From DATATJ01 sp963789075 (lineage in GTDB: Bacteria > Acidobacteriota > Vicinamibacteria > Vicinamibacterales > CAVVIG01), in assembly GCA_963789075.1 (NCBI GenBank), contig CAWBJQ010000002.1, positions 248,001-312,000 of the forward strand: a stretch of DNA of 64,000 bases. Reading direction: 5' to 3'. A model generated the notes under the pieces. The model searched no databases, was not told the DNA's origin, and saw nothing but the letters and a program-made list of their open reading frames with translations. A program made the position numbers and the translations under genes. Shown in pieces: positions 30,593 to 40,488 of the stretch (position 1 is its first letter; every line of letters starts with the position of its first letter).

Positions 30593-30621
30593 TTGGACCC
30601 GGCGTCATGATCGGGTATACT
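30593..30621 (+). promoter_or_regulatory. Sigma-70-type promoter for the RRM gene
   Basis: TTGGAC, 17 bases, TATACT, close to consensus at both hexamers. Transcription from about 30628 would give a 5' leader of about 140 bases before the ATG at 30769. Confidence 0.65.
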
Positions 30622-30768
30622 CTTGGCTGCAGGAAATTTAGCCCGCACGCTTTCCCCGCTGTCTGAGCCGACCAGAGCACTGTTTTTCCCCTGTTCGTTC
30701 CTCACCACGTGCAAGCAGAGTGGATTCTCCACTCAGGCTACTTTCCACTACCGTTGGAGAGCACAACT

Positions 30769-31095
30769 ATGGGTCGGAAATTATTTGTCGGCAACTTCCC
30801 GTATGAGACAGGCGAGGCCGAGCTCGAAGCGCTGTTCAGCCAGGCGGGCGCCATCGACACGGTGCGCGTGATGCGCGACATGTCCACGGGCCGGGCGCGC
30901 GGCTTCGCGTTCGTCGAGATGCAGTCGGAAGAGGACGCGCAGGCGGCGATTCAGAAGTTCAACGGCGCCGACATGGGCGGACGTGCGCTCGTCGTGAACG
31001 AAGCGAAGCCGAAGCCGGCATTCGCGGGCGGCGGTGGTGGCGGCGGTCGCGATGGCGGTCAGGGTCCGCGTCGCCGTTCCGAGCCGCGGTGGTAA
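30769..31095 (+). CDS. RRM-type RNA-binding protein
   Basis: 108 residues. One RNA recognition motif at 2-80: RNP2 KLFVGNFPYETGEAELEALF and RNP1 GRARGFAFVEM, then a Gly-rich linker and basic tail (GGGGGGRDGG, RRRSEPRW). Such single-RRM glycine-rich proteins act as RNA chaperones, often induced by cold. The start follows the ribosome site GGAGAG eight bases upstream. A DEAD-box helicase starts 11 bases after the stop, so the pair is probably co-transcribed. Confidence 0.95.
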   Translation: MGRKLFVGNFPYETGEAELEALFSQAGAIDTVRVMRDMSTGRARGFAFVEMQSEEDAQAAIQKFNGADMGGRALVVNEAKPKPAFAGGGGGGGRDGGQGPRRRSEPRW

Positions 31096-31106
31096 CCGTA
31101 CTCACG

Positions 31107-32759
31107 ATGCCTACGACCCTCACGTCGGACTTCGCGTCGCTCGGGCTCGCCAAGCCGCTCGTGGCGGCCGTGGCGGCGCTCGGCTACGAAGAGCCGACGC
31201 CGATCCAGCGCGAGGCGATTCCCGTGCTGCTCGCCGGCCGCGATCTGCGTCGGCCAGGCCGGCGACCGGCACCGGCAAGACCGCGGCGTTCGCGCTGCCG
31301 ATGCTCGATCGGATTCGCAGGACGGATCCGTCGCGGACGCGGCGGCGTGCGCGGGCTGGTGCTCGTGCCGACGCGCGAGCTCGCGATGCAGGTGGCCGAG
31401 GCGATCCACAAGTACGCGAAGGGCGTCGGCCTCGTCGGTCGTGCCGCTCTACGGCGGCGCGTCGATGGATCAGCAGATTCGCGCGCTCAAGCGCGGCGTC
31501 GACATCGTCGTCGCCACGCCGGGCCGCGCGCTCGATCACATGCGGCGCACGACGCTCGAGCTCGATCGCGCTGCAGGTGCTCGTGCTCGACGAAGCGGAC
31601 GAGATGCTCGACATGGGCTTCGCCGAGGATCTCGAGGCGATCCTCGACGGCGACGCCCGACGACGCGCCAGACGGCGCTCTTCTCGGCGACGATGCCGCC
31701 GCGGATCGCGGCGATTGCGCAGCGCCACCTGAAGAACCCGAGCCGCATCACGATCGCGCGCGAGAAGCGCGCGGCCGGCAAAGCTGCCGCGCGTGCGGCA
31801 GGTCGGCGTACGTCGTGGCGCGCGGCAGAAGATCGGCGGCGCTCGGCCGCGTGCTCGAATTCGAAGAGCCGAAGTCGGCGATCGTGTTCTGCCGCACGCG
31901 GCATCGAGGTGGATTCGCTCACCGAGACGCTCGACGCGTCACGGCTACCGCGCGCAGGCGCTGCACGGCGGCATGATGCAGCGGCAGCGCGATCGCGTGA
32001 TGCAGCTGTTCCGCGAGGGCAAGGCCGACGTGCTCGTCGCCACCGACGTCGCCGCGCGCGGGCTCGACATCGAGCACGTCTCGCACGTGATCAACTACGA
32101 CGTGCCGACGGCGGCCGAAGTCTACGTGCACCGCATCGGCCGCACGGGCCGCATCGGCCGCGAGGGCGTCGCGATCACGCTGGTCGATCCGCGCGAGCAC
32201 GCGGCTGCTGCAGCAACATCGAGGCGTTCACGAAGCAGAAGATCGAGATCGTCACGCTGCCGACGGCCGCGGATCTGCGGCGCGGCGGCTGGAGCTGACG
32301 CGCGCGGCGCTGCGCGAGCGCATCGTCGCCGGCGAGCTCGACGATGTGCGCGTCGTGGTCGAGTCGCTGGCGCAGGAGTTCGACATCCTCGACGTCGCGG
32401 CGGCGGCGGTCAAGATGGCGCACGAGGCGACATCAGGCGCGGGGGAAACGCCGGCGGCCGAGGCCCAGGCGAGCGACGACAAGTCCACTTGGGGCGGCGT
32501 CGTCCGGATGTACGTCGGTGCGGGGCGGGATGCCGGCATCGGCCCGCGCGATCTCGTCGGCGCGATCACCGGCGAGGCCGGCGTGAAATCCGACGCCGTG
32601 GGCGCCATTCACGTCGCCGATCATTTTTCGGTCGTGGAAGTGCCGGAGCTGTTCGCCGATCGCATTATCGAGGCGCTGCGGCGGGCGAAGCTGCGCGGGC
32701 GGAAGGTCGAAGTCCGGCGCGACGAAGAGCGTCCAGCGGCGCGCGCGGGTAGCAGGTAG
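31107..32759 (+). CDS. DEAD-box RNA helicase with DbpA-like RNA-binding C-terminus (frameshifted in this sequence)
   Basis: About 550 residues from ATG 31107. Q-motif FASLGLAKPLVAAVAALGY, motif I ATGTGKTAAFALPML, PTRELAMQVAE, GGASMDQQIRAL, motif II LVLDEADEMLDMGF, SAT (TALFSATMPPRI). The helicase C half has VATDVAARGLDIEHVSHVIN and VHRIGRTGRIGREG. The DbpA domain covers the last 75 residues (VRMYVGAGRDAGIGPRDLVG, HFSVVEVPELFADRIIEALR). Eight or more frame changes, for example extra G at about 31249 and 31262, break it. It unwinds structured RNA, in ribosome assembly or cold adaptation. Confidence 0.93.
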
Positions 32760-32870
32760 GCCGGGTCTTTCCGCCTCCGCGCGAGGCCTGGGCGGACCGC
32801 CGTAGCTTCAGCGAAGGCGGTTCAGATCCGGCGAGATCGCGCTGTAGGCCGGGTTTGATCAGACCCGGCA
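32756..32870. repeat. GTAGGCCGGGTC... and CCGCCGTAGCTTCAGCGAAGGCGG hairpins
   Basis: Two copies of GTAGGCCGGGT(C/T)T...AGACCCGGC flank a palindrome CGCCGTAGCTTCAGCGAAGG at about 32799-32822. The right part encodes the last residues of the GIY-YIG gene on the minus strand. Confidence 0.75.
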
Positions 32871-33103
32871 ATCAGCGCTTCTTTCATCGCGCGGCGCAGC
32901 CGCTTCAATTGACGCTCGCGCCTCAGCGCGTCTCCCACCGAATCGAACGCTTCCCAATACACCAGCGACACGGGCCGTCGGCCCGCCGTGTAGCGCGCGC
33001 CTTTGCCGGCGTTGTGCGCGGCGGACCGCTTCACAGGGTCGCGCGCATATCCGGTGTACAGCGTGCCGTCCGCGCAGCGGACGATGTACGTGAAATGCTT
33101 CAC
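32822..33103 (-). CDS. GIY-YIG nuclease superfamily protein (UPF0213-like)
   Basis: 93 residues. The GIY-YIG core at 4-75 reads HFTYIVRCADGTLYTGYARD, then KRSAAHNAGKGARYTAGRRP and LVYWEAFDSVGDALRRERQL with the catalytic-type Glu. The family has about 80-95 residues and includes small DNases of unclear role. The last 14 residues (GSDQTRPTARSRRI) derive from the interspersed hairpin repeat, so the natural end was probably just before. Confidence 0.9.
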   Translation of the reverse strand: MKHFTYIVRCADGTLYTGYARDPVKRSAAHNAGKGARYTAGRRPVSLVYWEAFDSVGDALRRERQLKRLRRAMKEALIAGSDQTRPTARSRRI

Positions 33104-33104
33104 G

Positions 33105-33178
33105 ACCTCAACACCAACAACACCAAGGTAAAACTAATCTGGTTTCCTTTGTGTCCATCGTGTCCTTTGTGTTGAAGC
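33105..33178. repeat. Palindromic ACACCAAGG...CCTTTGTGTTGAA element
   Basis: AACACCAACAACACCAAGGT, then AAAACTAATCTGGTTT and CCTTTGTGTCCATCGTGTCC. This is the CACAAAGG family, lying between the GIY-YIG gene and the next plus-strand gene. Confidence 0.8.
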
Positions 33179-33230
33179 AACCCGGCGCGCACTCTGTCGG
33201 GGGCCCCGCTCCGGCCCGATAACTCTCCGT

Positions 33231-34143
33231 ATGCTACACACACCGACCGTGTCGCGCAGCCTGCTGATTGCGGTGGCGATGACCATTGCGGCGTCCGCGC
33301 CCGTGGTGGCACAGGACGAAGCGGCGTTCCGAGCGTTCTTCGAGGGGCAGCGCGTCACGGTCAAGATCGACATGCCGGGCACATCCGACGGCGTCGACGT
33401 CCGCGCCGACTCGAACCGGCCGGTGGACTATCAGCGTTACGGCGACCGCCTGAAGCAGTACGGCGCCGCGATTCACGCGGGTGAGTCGACTACGGTGACG
33501 CTCGTCAAGGTGAAGAAGGATCTGATCGAGTTCCAGCTCGGGGGCGGCGGCTTCGGCACGTTCGGCGACGACACGAGCACGTCGGTGAACATGCCGCTGG
33601 TGGAGAAGAGCCAGAGAGAGAAGGATCTCGAAAAGCGCGTCAAGGAAGAAGACGATCCGCACCGGCGGCGCGACCTGGAGCACGATCTTGCCGGCCTGCG
33701 CGACGCGCGCGAACGGGAGAACCGCCGCATCGAGGCGGCGCGCACCGTCGCGGAAGCGCGCAAGCGCGAACAGGTCGCCGAGGAGCGGCTGCGCGGCGGA
33801 TCGCGGTTCAACGTGCGCTACGACGGCGCTGTCCCCAAGGATTTGCGGCCCGCCGATCTCGCCGCGGCGCTGGGGCCGTTTGTCGAAATGTCGGGAGAGG
33901 CCGCCGCGCAACGCGAAGCGGCGAGGCCGCCGGCTGCGCCCGTTCGTCGCAAGCGAGGACGTGCCGCGGAAAGGCATGCTGCGGCAGGATGCCGAACGCG
34001 ATCTCGGCCATCCAACCGACGCCTCAGAACGCCGCGAAGGCGCGCTGACCGTCGTCACGCTCGTGTTCGTGCGCCCGGGCCAACGCATCACCGCGGAGTT
34101 CGTGGACGATGTCCTGATTCGGTACAGCATCGCGTCGCGGTGA
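33231..34143 (+). CDS. Exported protein with charged coiled coil, function unknown (frameshifted in this sequence)
   Basis: About 304 residues from ATG 33231. A signal peptide (SLLIAVAMTIAASAPVVAQ) covers residues 10-28. Next comes a beta-rich domain (RVTVKIDMPGTSDGVDVR, VTLVKVKKDLIEFQLGGGGF), a charged coiled coil at about 125-190, and a C-terminal part (LRPADLAAALGPFVEMS, VTLVFVRPGQRITAEFVDDV). One frame change lies near 33945. I do not recognise a family. It ends 12 bases before the convergent nucleotidyltransferase of the lasso cluster and is probably independent of it. Confidence 0.7.
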
Positions 34144-34154
34144 GAAAAGAGGAT

Positions 34155-35279
34155 TTATTTGCGTCCGCGCAGGATTTTCCAGGCGCCGTTCACGCAGCGA
34201 TGCACGTACAGCGCTGGAAGCAGCACGACGCCCGGACCGTCCAGTTGATATGCCTGCCGCATGTACCGCGCGCTGGGAAAGAGCACTTCGCGCAGGAGCC
34301 GCAGCCGATCGGTCCATCGACCGAGACCGTGGACATTCGACGCCAACTCGTGATGCCACCGGCGCTCAGGCTGCAGATAGACCGCCGACGCCTCGCCCTC
34401 GCGATCTGACGACAGCCTCTCCATCACGCGATCGGGCACCTGCGTATGAAACCGCGCGCGCGTCAGCGTCAGTTGGTGCGCGCAGATCGCTGCCATCCGC
34501 TTCTCAACCGCCAACGCCGCAAATCGCTCGAGCTCGGGCTTCGTCTGCCGTGACACGAGCAGGTGGATGTCGAACAGCCAGATCGGCCGCTCGACGTTGC
34601 GGTGGTGCATCACAGGATGAATGCAGGCGAGGAGCAGCGCGTGCACCGGACCGGCCGCACGGGCATGCGTTCCCAGCGCCGGAACAGGCGCCGCCGCCGC
34701 GGCGAGCTCGTCGTACGTGAGGACGCCGGCGAACACCGACTGCGTGCTGATCTTCCAGTGGAAATCGAATGCGTGGCACACGCCGAATCGATCGCGCTTC
34801 TCCATCGCGAACTGACAGAAGATCAGCTCGCCGTCGCTCAGCGGCGGTTCGACATACCCGAGCCCGGCCATCGTCTTTTTCACCGCCTCGATCTGATCGC
34901 GCCGGACGAACAGATCGGTGTCGGCGCGCGGTCTCGAGCCGGGCGAGTCGTACACCGTGTAGGCGAGCGGCGCGCCCTTCAGCAGGATCGGGTCGATGCC
35001 GCCGGACGCGAGCGCGTCGACGACTGACGCGATCTCCCTGCCACGCAGAAGCTCCATCGCCGCTGCCTCGTGTGCGGTGCGCGCCAGTTCGCCGCGAACT
35101 TCGTCCGGCCAATCGTCGGCGTGCTGAAACTGAAGCCGCCGCTCGTGCACCAGCGCTGAGATCTCCCGCTTCGCGCAGGTGGCGAGCAGTCTGTCGCTGG
35201 TCCAGCCGAGCGCGCTCCACCGCACGTCCTCTCCTCTGAGGACCGCGTCGAGCGGATCGTCGTCCGGAAATGTGCTCAC
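34155..35279 (-). CDS. Nucleotidyltransferase family protein (NTP_transf_5-like), lasso cluster
   Basis: 374 residues, uninterrupted. The nucleotidyltransferase-fold site reads DPILLKGAPLAYTVYDSP then SRPRADTDLFVRRDQIE, with the D-x-D metal pair in DTDLFV. The rest is helical (HPVMHHRNVERPIWLFDIHL). Proteins of this family recur in lasso-peptide and exopolysaccharide loci. Their transferred nucleotide and acceptor are not known to me. It lies 131 bases downstream of the kinase gene, with a repeat remnant between them. It is the last gene of the cluster, so tailoring or regulation is inferred from position. Confidence 0.83.
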   Translation of the reverse strand: MSTFPDDDPLDAVLRGEDVRWSALGWTSDRLLATCAKREISALVHERRLQFQHADDWPDEVRGELARTAHEAAAMELLRGREIASVVDALASGGIDPILLKGAPLAYTVYDSPGSRPRADTDLFVRRDQIEAVKKTMAGLGYVEPPLSDGELIFCQFAMEKRDRFGVCHAFDFHWKISTQSVFAGVLTYDELAAAAAPVPALGTHARAAGPVHALLLACIHPVMHHRNVERPIWLFDIHLLVSRQTKPELERFAALAVEKRMAAICAHQLTLTRARFHTQVPDRVMERLSSDREGEASAVYLQPERRWHHELASNVHGLGRWTDRLRLLREVLFPSARYMRQAYQLDGPGVVLLPALYVHRCVNGAWKILRGRK

Positions 35280-35410
35280 AGGATTTATCCGCCCCCCCAG
35301 CCGAACGCGAGACGTCTCACGACCCTGCCGCTTTGCACTTTGGTTTAGCTGTCTTCAGCGATCTCCGTCACGCTTCGTGCCTTTCGTGACACGCAGTTGC
35401 GAAAAGCGCG

Positions 35411-36403
35411 CTAGTCCGTCGCTCGCTCGAGATCGGCGAGCACGGCATCGCGCACGAGGAACATTTCGTCCTCGTTCCGCCGGTACGAGAGCGTCTTGAT
35501 CGGCACCTGCTGAACCAGCCGCGTGACGAACGCGAATTGCCGCTGCAGCCGATCCGCGCCGGATGGACAATGGCCCGCCGTGCCCGCGAGGATTCTCGGC
35601 AGCGCCTGCGCCGGCGACATGCGCTGAATCACGGGCCGGCGATCCAACCCGCCACCGTTCTGGTCGTGGTGAATCAGGTACAGCGTCGCCAACGGCTGCG
35701 GCCGGACGAGGTGCTGGTGGTCGTCGAGCGGGATGATGAGCTTCTCGGTCACGGCATTCATCGGCACGCCGCGATAGCCGGCGCCGAAGATGCGGTTGGC
35801 GATTTCGCGATATAGCTTGATCCGCGGCGGCCCCGGCTGCGCCACGAAGCGATCGCCTTCGGCGGTGAGGATCAGCATGTCGTCGGTGAGCAGCTTGAAA
35901 CCACCGTGCACGAAGAGCGCGGCGAGCGTCGATTTGCCGTCGCCGCTCTCGCCGAGAAACGCCGCAGCGCCGTGCGGCGTCACCACGGCGGTCGCGTGCA
36001 GCGGCTCCCATCCCAGGCGAACCATGGAAAACGACAAGGCGTCCACGAGGAGATAAGCGAGCAGCGCTTCTTCGTGCGCGTCGCTCAGGATCCGCGCGTG
36101 GATGCGGCGCGCGTCTGGCGTCACCAGGAATTCGAACAGATCTGTCCAGCGGCGATAGGCAGACCCATCAGGCAGGTTGGCAGACTGCGCCCACCACTGC
36201 GCCTGATCTGGCGGCACGTGCGCCGCGGCCTCTGCGAGCATGGTCGCGTCGCCCTCGACGAGCTCCACGTCCCACGGGCCGTCTGTGCGGCCGGCGACAC
36301 CGGCGACCGGCCACGCCGTGCGAATGCGGATGCCGTACAGGTCGTGAATGACGGCGCCGCGAGCAGCCGCGGGCTGAGCGCGTACGCGGTCCGCGTTCAG
36401 CAT
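35411..36403 (-). CDS. HPr-kinase-like lasso-peptide kinase
   Basis: 330 residues, uninterrupted. The P-loop AAFLGESGDGKSTLAALFVH is at about 148-166. The following LLTDDMLIL block and the C-terminal region match the HPr kinase fold, without an N-terminal HPrK domain. In characterised lasso clusters an enzyme of this type (paeninodin kinase) phosphorylates the side chain of the C-terminal Ser of the precursor. Here the precursor ends in Ser. The ATG at 36403 overlaps the upstream cyclase stop by seven bases, indicating coupled translation. Assignment rests on fold and context. Confidence 0.88.
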   Translation of the reverse strand: MLNADRVRAQPAAARGAVIHDLYGIRIRTAWPVAGVAGRTDGPWDVELVEGDATMLAEAAAHVPPDQAQWWAQSANLPDGSAYRRWTDLFEFLVTPDARRIHARILSDAHEEALLAYLLVDALSFSMVRLGWEPLHATAVVTPHGAAAFLGESGDGKSTLAALFVHGGFKLLTDDMLILTAEGDRFVAQPGPPRIKLYREIANRIFGAGYRGVPMNAVTEKLIIPLDDHQHLVRPQPLATLYLIHHDQNGGGLDRRPVIQRMSPAQALPRILAGTAGHCPSGADRLQRQFAFVTRLVQQVPIKTLSYRRNEDEMFLVRDAVLADLERATD

Positions 36404-38338
36404 GAAACCAGAGCGGGCTCCGATCGCGAGATCGCCGCGCCCTCCCTCGTCTCGAAAAAGCGGCGCAGGAACAGCTCGATGCCGCAAAGATCCACCAGCC
36501 GATTGGTCAGCACCGCATCGTCCGTGGCCTTGATCGCGGCGCGCCATTGGTCGAGCTGCTTCCATAACACCGGACCCTCAACGTAACCGAACTGCACGGA
36601 CAACGCCGTGGGTCCGAGGATCTCGCGGATGGCGGGGAAGTCGTGCTCGATGCTCTCGTTCGCAAGGTGCGTGAACTGGCCTTTGGTCCGGCGATCGACA
36701 ATCGCGTCCGGCACCGTGCCGCGCATCGCTGCGCGCATGAGCCCGCGCGGGACGCCGTCGTGCGACTGCACCTCGCCCGGAATGCTCATGAGGAATTGCA
36801 CCAGGTCGCCATCGAGATACGGAAACGCGATGTCGAGGCCGTGCATCCCCCCCATGCGATTGTTCCATTCCATGCACTGGACGTGATACCCGAGGCGACT
36901 CTGTTTATAGATCGCGGCCGCGTGGCGCGTTCCGCCAAGCGTGATCGATCCCGCGTGCGTCGCGCGCTCGCGCAACAGCCGCCGAAAGCGGGGAGTGAAC
37001 CAGGGCGACTGCCAGGGTCCGTCCCGATGGCCGCGCGTCCGCCGGACGGCGGGCATGACGAACGAAGGCAGATGACGCGCCGCCAGATCTCGCGCACAGC
37101 GCACAGCCAGCCGCTGAACGCTGACGCCCCACCCTCGTGCATGTCGCCGTGCCGACGACCATCTGCCGGATCGCACCAGATCCAAAATGTAGTCTGAATC
37201 GAAGAGCACCTGATCGCCCCAGTGCCCCGTCAGGAATCGTCCGGCGCCCGCCTCGCGCACCGCGCGGAGCACGGCTTGCCCCTGGCGCGCCAGCGCCTCC
37301 ACCATCGGCGACTCGGAGTGCCACGCTTCGTCGCCGGCGCATTCCATGAAGCCCGGACGCTGGGCGACGCGCGCGATGGTCGTGCCACAGGCCTGCTCGA
37401 TCGCATGAATGAAACCGCGCTCGTCGGAGGGCGTGCCGACCGGACCGTCGTAGTTGATGCCCAGGACGGCTGGACACAGTCCGCTTTCGTCGCGCATCAG
37501 GCGTTGCGCCACGCAGAAGATATACGCGGAGTCGAGCCCGCCGCTCACGGAGATCGCCACCGGACTCGCCGATCGAAGACGATTGCGCACCGCGGCGACA
37601 AACAGATTGTGGAAGGCGTCCGTGTAGTCGCGGAACGCAGGCAATCGGATCTGCCTCGTGGTGTCGAAGTCGAAATAGCGGCGAAGACTCACGCGCTCCG
37701 GCGTGACGATGAGCAGGTGCGCGGGCGGCAGCGAGTGAATGCCTTGAAAGAACGTGCGGGTCCTCGCGTCGCGCGAAGGAAAGGAGAGCACGAAATCGGC
37801 GAGCGTCTCTTCGTCCGGCGCCGTCGTCATGCCCGGAAACGCGAGCAGCGCCTTGGCTTCAGAGCGCGAACAGGAAGCTCCCGTTGCACTGCGTGTAGCA
37901 CAGCGGGCGTAGACCGACGCGGTCGCGCGCGAGCAGCAACCGGTTCATGCGGCGATCGAACACGGCGACCGCAAAGTCGCCGTTGACGATGCTCGACGAA
38001 GATGTTCGCCGAATCGGTCGTACGCCGCCAGCACCAGATCGCGATCGCCGCAGGCCGCGTCGACGAGCGGATGATCGCGGAGGTCGCGGCGCAGCTCGGC
38101 GCCGTTGTCGAGACGGCCGTCGAACACGCACGCGGTCTGCTCGAACGTCAGCGGCCGGCGATCGGCGTCAGATGCGATGGAGAAGGAGGGACGACTTGGA
38201 GCCGAGCCCGATCGGTCCGTCTGTCCAAGTACGAATCCCGCTCGAGCCGTGTGGACTGATGGAGGCGAGGGATCGATCGAACGACGCGAGGTCGAGGGGT
38301 CGGCGATTGAAATGCCAGCAGCCGAACACGCCGCTCAT
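36397..38338 (-). CDS. Lasso peptide cyclase C-1 (asparagine synthetase homologue; frameshifted in this sequence)
   Basis: About 646 residues from ATG 38338 (MSGVFGCWHFNRRPLDL). The N-terminal amidotransferase-like domain lacks the catalytic Cys at position 2, as lasso cyclases do. It keeps CVFDGRLDN and RLLLARDRVGLRPLCYTQ. The ATP-PPase domain has the loop ISVSGGLDSAYIFCVAQRL, then LTGHWGDQVLFDSDYIL and FPYLDGDLVQFLMSIPGEV. Frame changes lie near 38170, 38000 and 37860; from 37830 to the stop it is intact. It would adenylate the core Asp/Glu and close the isopeptide ring. The start overlaps the precursor stop (ATGA), and the 3' end overlaps the kinase start. Confidence 0.92.
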
Positions 38339-38541
38339 GAACGGCTGGACCGTCTACTGGCGGCCCGTGTTGAGAACGTCTTCGGCTGGCCCGCTTCATT
38401 CTTGTTGCTGCCCTTCGCCGCCGTGATGGCGCGAAGGTCGCCATGAATGGTCAGCTTGGGCGCGGAATAGGGCAGCTTCGGGCTGTCGTTTTCTTCGTCG
38501 AGGGAGCGCTGTTTGTCTGTTTCATAGGCTCTTCGACCCAA
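38335..38541 (-). CDS. Lasso peptide precursor
   Basis: 68 residues as read from TTG 38541. The leader holds the lasso signature YSAPKLTIHGDLRAIT (Y-x-x-P-x-L, G, and a Thr near the cleavage site). If the Thr is at position -2, the core starts AKGSNKNEAG. Glu8 would then close an eight-residue ring with Ala1 and leave a long basic tail ending RSSRS. A core starting one residue earlier (ring of nine) is also possible. An ATG at 38525 overlaps the preceding cyclase stop and would be a more usual start, but it is one base out of frame. The C-terminal Ser fits the kinase. The stop overlaps the next cyclase start. Confidence 0.82.
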   Translation of the reverse strand: MGRRAYETDKQRSLDEENDSPKLPYSAPKLTIHGDLRAITAAKGSNKNEAGQPKTFSTRAASRRSSRS

Positions 38542-40488
38542 GCTGAGGCGCGGTCAGCTTACCAGAAAAGAACACCCGACTCCAGATTTCCAGCCCGAGG
38601 AATTCGAGCGAATCTGGGCCGATATTCGGCGCGTCGGACACGAAGCCGAGCTCTGCGCAGGACTGCAGCGACATCGCGTCGAGCAAGATATGCCTGCCGG
38701 CGGTCGCGTGCGCGTTCAGGCGCTGCCGCATCGTCATCGCGCCATCGGCGGCGCAGGATCGCATCGGGCACAATTCCGCGCATCGCATCTCGAAGAAGCG
38801 CGCGCGGCACGCCGTCGCGGGTCTGCACGTCACCGGGGATGCTCATCAGGAACGCGATGACGTCGCGATCCAGAAACGGCGACACGGATTCGATCGCGAA
38901 GCTGGCGGCGAATTTCTCGTCCGCTTCGAACTGAAGCCGATGCGACTGGGCGCGCACCGCTTGATAGATGTTTCGTGCGTGAGCGCTCGCAAACCGCGGC
39001 CGTCCGATCCGCGGTCGTCTTCGTCGCACGCGCGCCGCCCACGCGCGGGTGATGAACGGGAAGGTGCGAGATCTCGAGACGGCGGTCCGAAACGGGCGCA
39101 GCCATGCTGCGAAGGGCGTTCGGCGTCAGGCCGAGCAGCAGATCTCGACGAAACCGCGCGCGGAAGTACGCCGCGTCAGCGTCGACGAACCAGCGCGGGT
39201 ATTCCTGAAGGTGCTTCGCGACCTGGCGCCACGCGAGCGTTCGGAATAAGTCGGTCAGGTAGCCCGTCACGAACAGAAACTGATCGCTCCAGAGGCCGGT
39301 GAGCAGGACCTTCGCGCCCAGCGCGTGGGCGGCCGCGAGCATCGGCCGTTCCGCGCACCAGCCATCGTCGAACCGCGGCGACTCCGAATGCCACGCGGCG
39401 TGTGCGAGCTGGTCAGGATTGCACGGCTCACCCATCGCGATCCGGCGAACGTGCAGTTGTCGCGCCGACTCGAGCAGGTGGATGAACTCATTTTCCTCGC
39501 TGTGAGATGCATCGCGAGGCGTGTAGGACAACGGCACGAGCGACACGTCCGCGGCGCCGCTCCGGCACAGATCGTCGGCGATGCAGAGGACGATCGACGA
39601 GTCGAGCCCTCCGCTGGTGGCGACAGCGACCGGGTGCACGCTCCGGAGCCGCCGCTTCACCGCCTGAATCAACAGGTCACGGAACCGTTCGACGTACTCC
39701 GAATACGAGGCGTAGCGGACTTGCGCGAGCGGATCGAAATCCCAGAACTGTCCCGACGTCGTGTGGTGCGGCGCGACGCGCAGCCAGTGTCCCGGACGAA
39801 CGGCGTGGATGCCTTGAAAGAACGTCTCCCCCTCATCGTTGTACGGAAGCCGATCGAGCAGAAAGAAGTCGGCGAGGAGATCGTCGTTCGGCGTCGTGCG
39901 CACGTCGGGGTGCGCCGCGATCGCTTTGATCTCGGAAGCGAAGACGAGCGTCTTGCCGTTGGTCCAGTAGTAAAGCGGCCGGCAGCCGACCGGATCGCGC
40001 GCCAGCAGCAGCCGCTGCGCGCGCGAGTCGAACAGCGCGAGCGCGAAATCGCCTTGGAGCCTGGCGAGAAAGTCGCGGCCCCACTCGCGCCAGGCGGCCA
40101 GCACAAGAGCGGAATCAGGAGCATCTCGCTCGGCTAAAGCATCTCGCTCGGCTAAAGCCTTCGCGCTACGACGCTCGGCGAAAGCATTCCCATCTCGCTC
40201 GGCTAAAGCCTTCGCGCCACGTGTCGTCATCGCCGCGAGGAGCTCTTCGCGGTTGTCGAGCCGGCCGTCGAACAGCAGCACGTGGCCGAGGCTGTCGGTG
40301 ACCGGTTGGCATTCGGTGGCCGACTGCGGCGCCACACGCTGAAGCTGACACGCGAGACACGCCGGACCGTCAGACCAGATTCCGGAGTGGTCTCTGCCGC
40401 GATGCGCGATCGTCGAAGCCAGCGCGGCGACGATGTGTTGATCGGCGGGCCGCCCGTCGAGGTGCCAGAGGCCGACGAGGCCGCTCAT
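38522..40488 (-). CDS. Lasso peptide cyclase C-2 (asparagine synthetase homologue) with repeat insertion
   Basis: About 655 residues from ATG 40488 (MSGLVGLWHLDGRPADQH; again no Cys2). The amidotransferase-like domain has VLLFDGRLDNREELLAAM, and after an insertion LQGDFALALFDSRAQ. The ATP-PPase loop is VATSGGLDSSIVLCIAD; LLTGLWSDQFLFVTGYL and VSPFLDRDVIAFLMSIPG follow. Frame changes lie near 39020 and 38745. About 30 residues rich in AERD/ALAERD interrupt the first domain at the point where cyclase C-1 has only a short loop. They are translated from an interspersed repeat. The stop (38522) overlaps the precursor region. Confidence 0.92.
40119..40225. repeat. Interspersed GCTCGGCTAAAGCCTTCGCG repeat inside the cyclase gene
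   Basis: Four degenerate copies of (T)CTCGCTCGGCTAAAGC lie in frame within cyclase C-2. The same unit occurs at 9995-10018 and, inverted, at 61062-61086 outside this gene. Confidence 0.9.

Noticed and set aside
31107..32759. Helicase pseudogene
   Set aside because: All motifs are present in order and shifts are single-base; the pattern matches the error seen in other essential genes.
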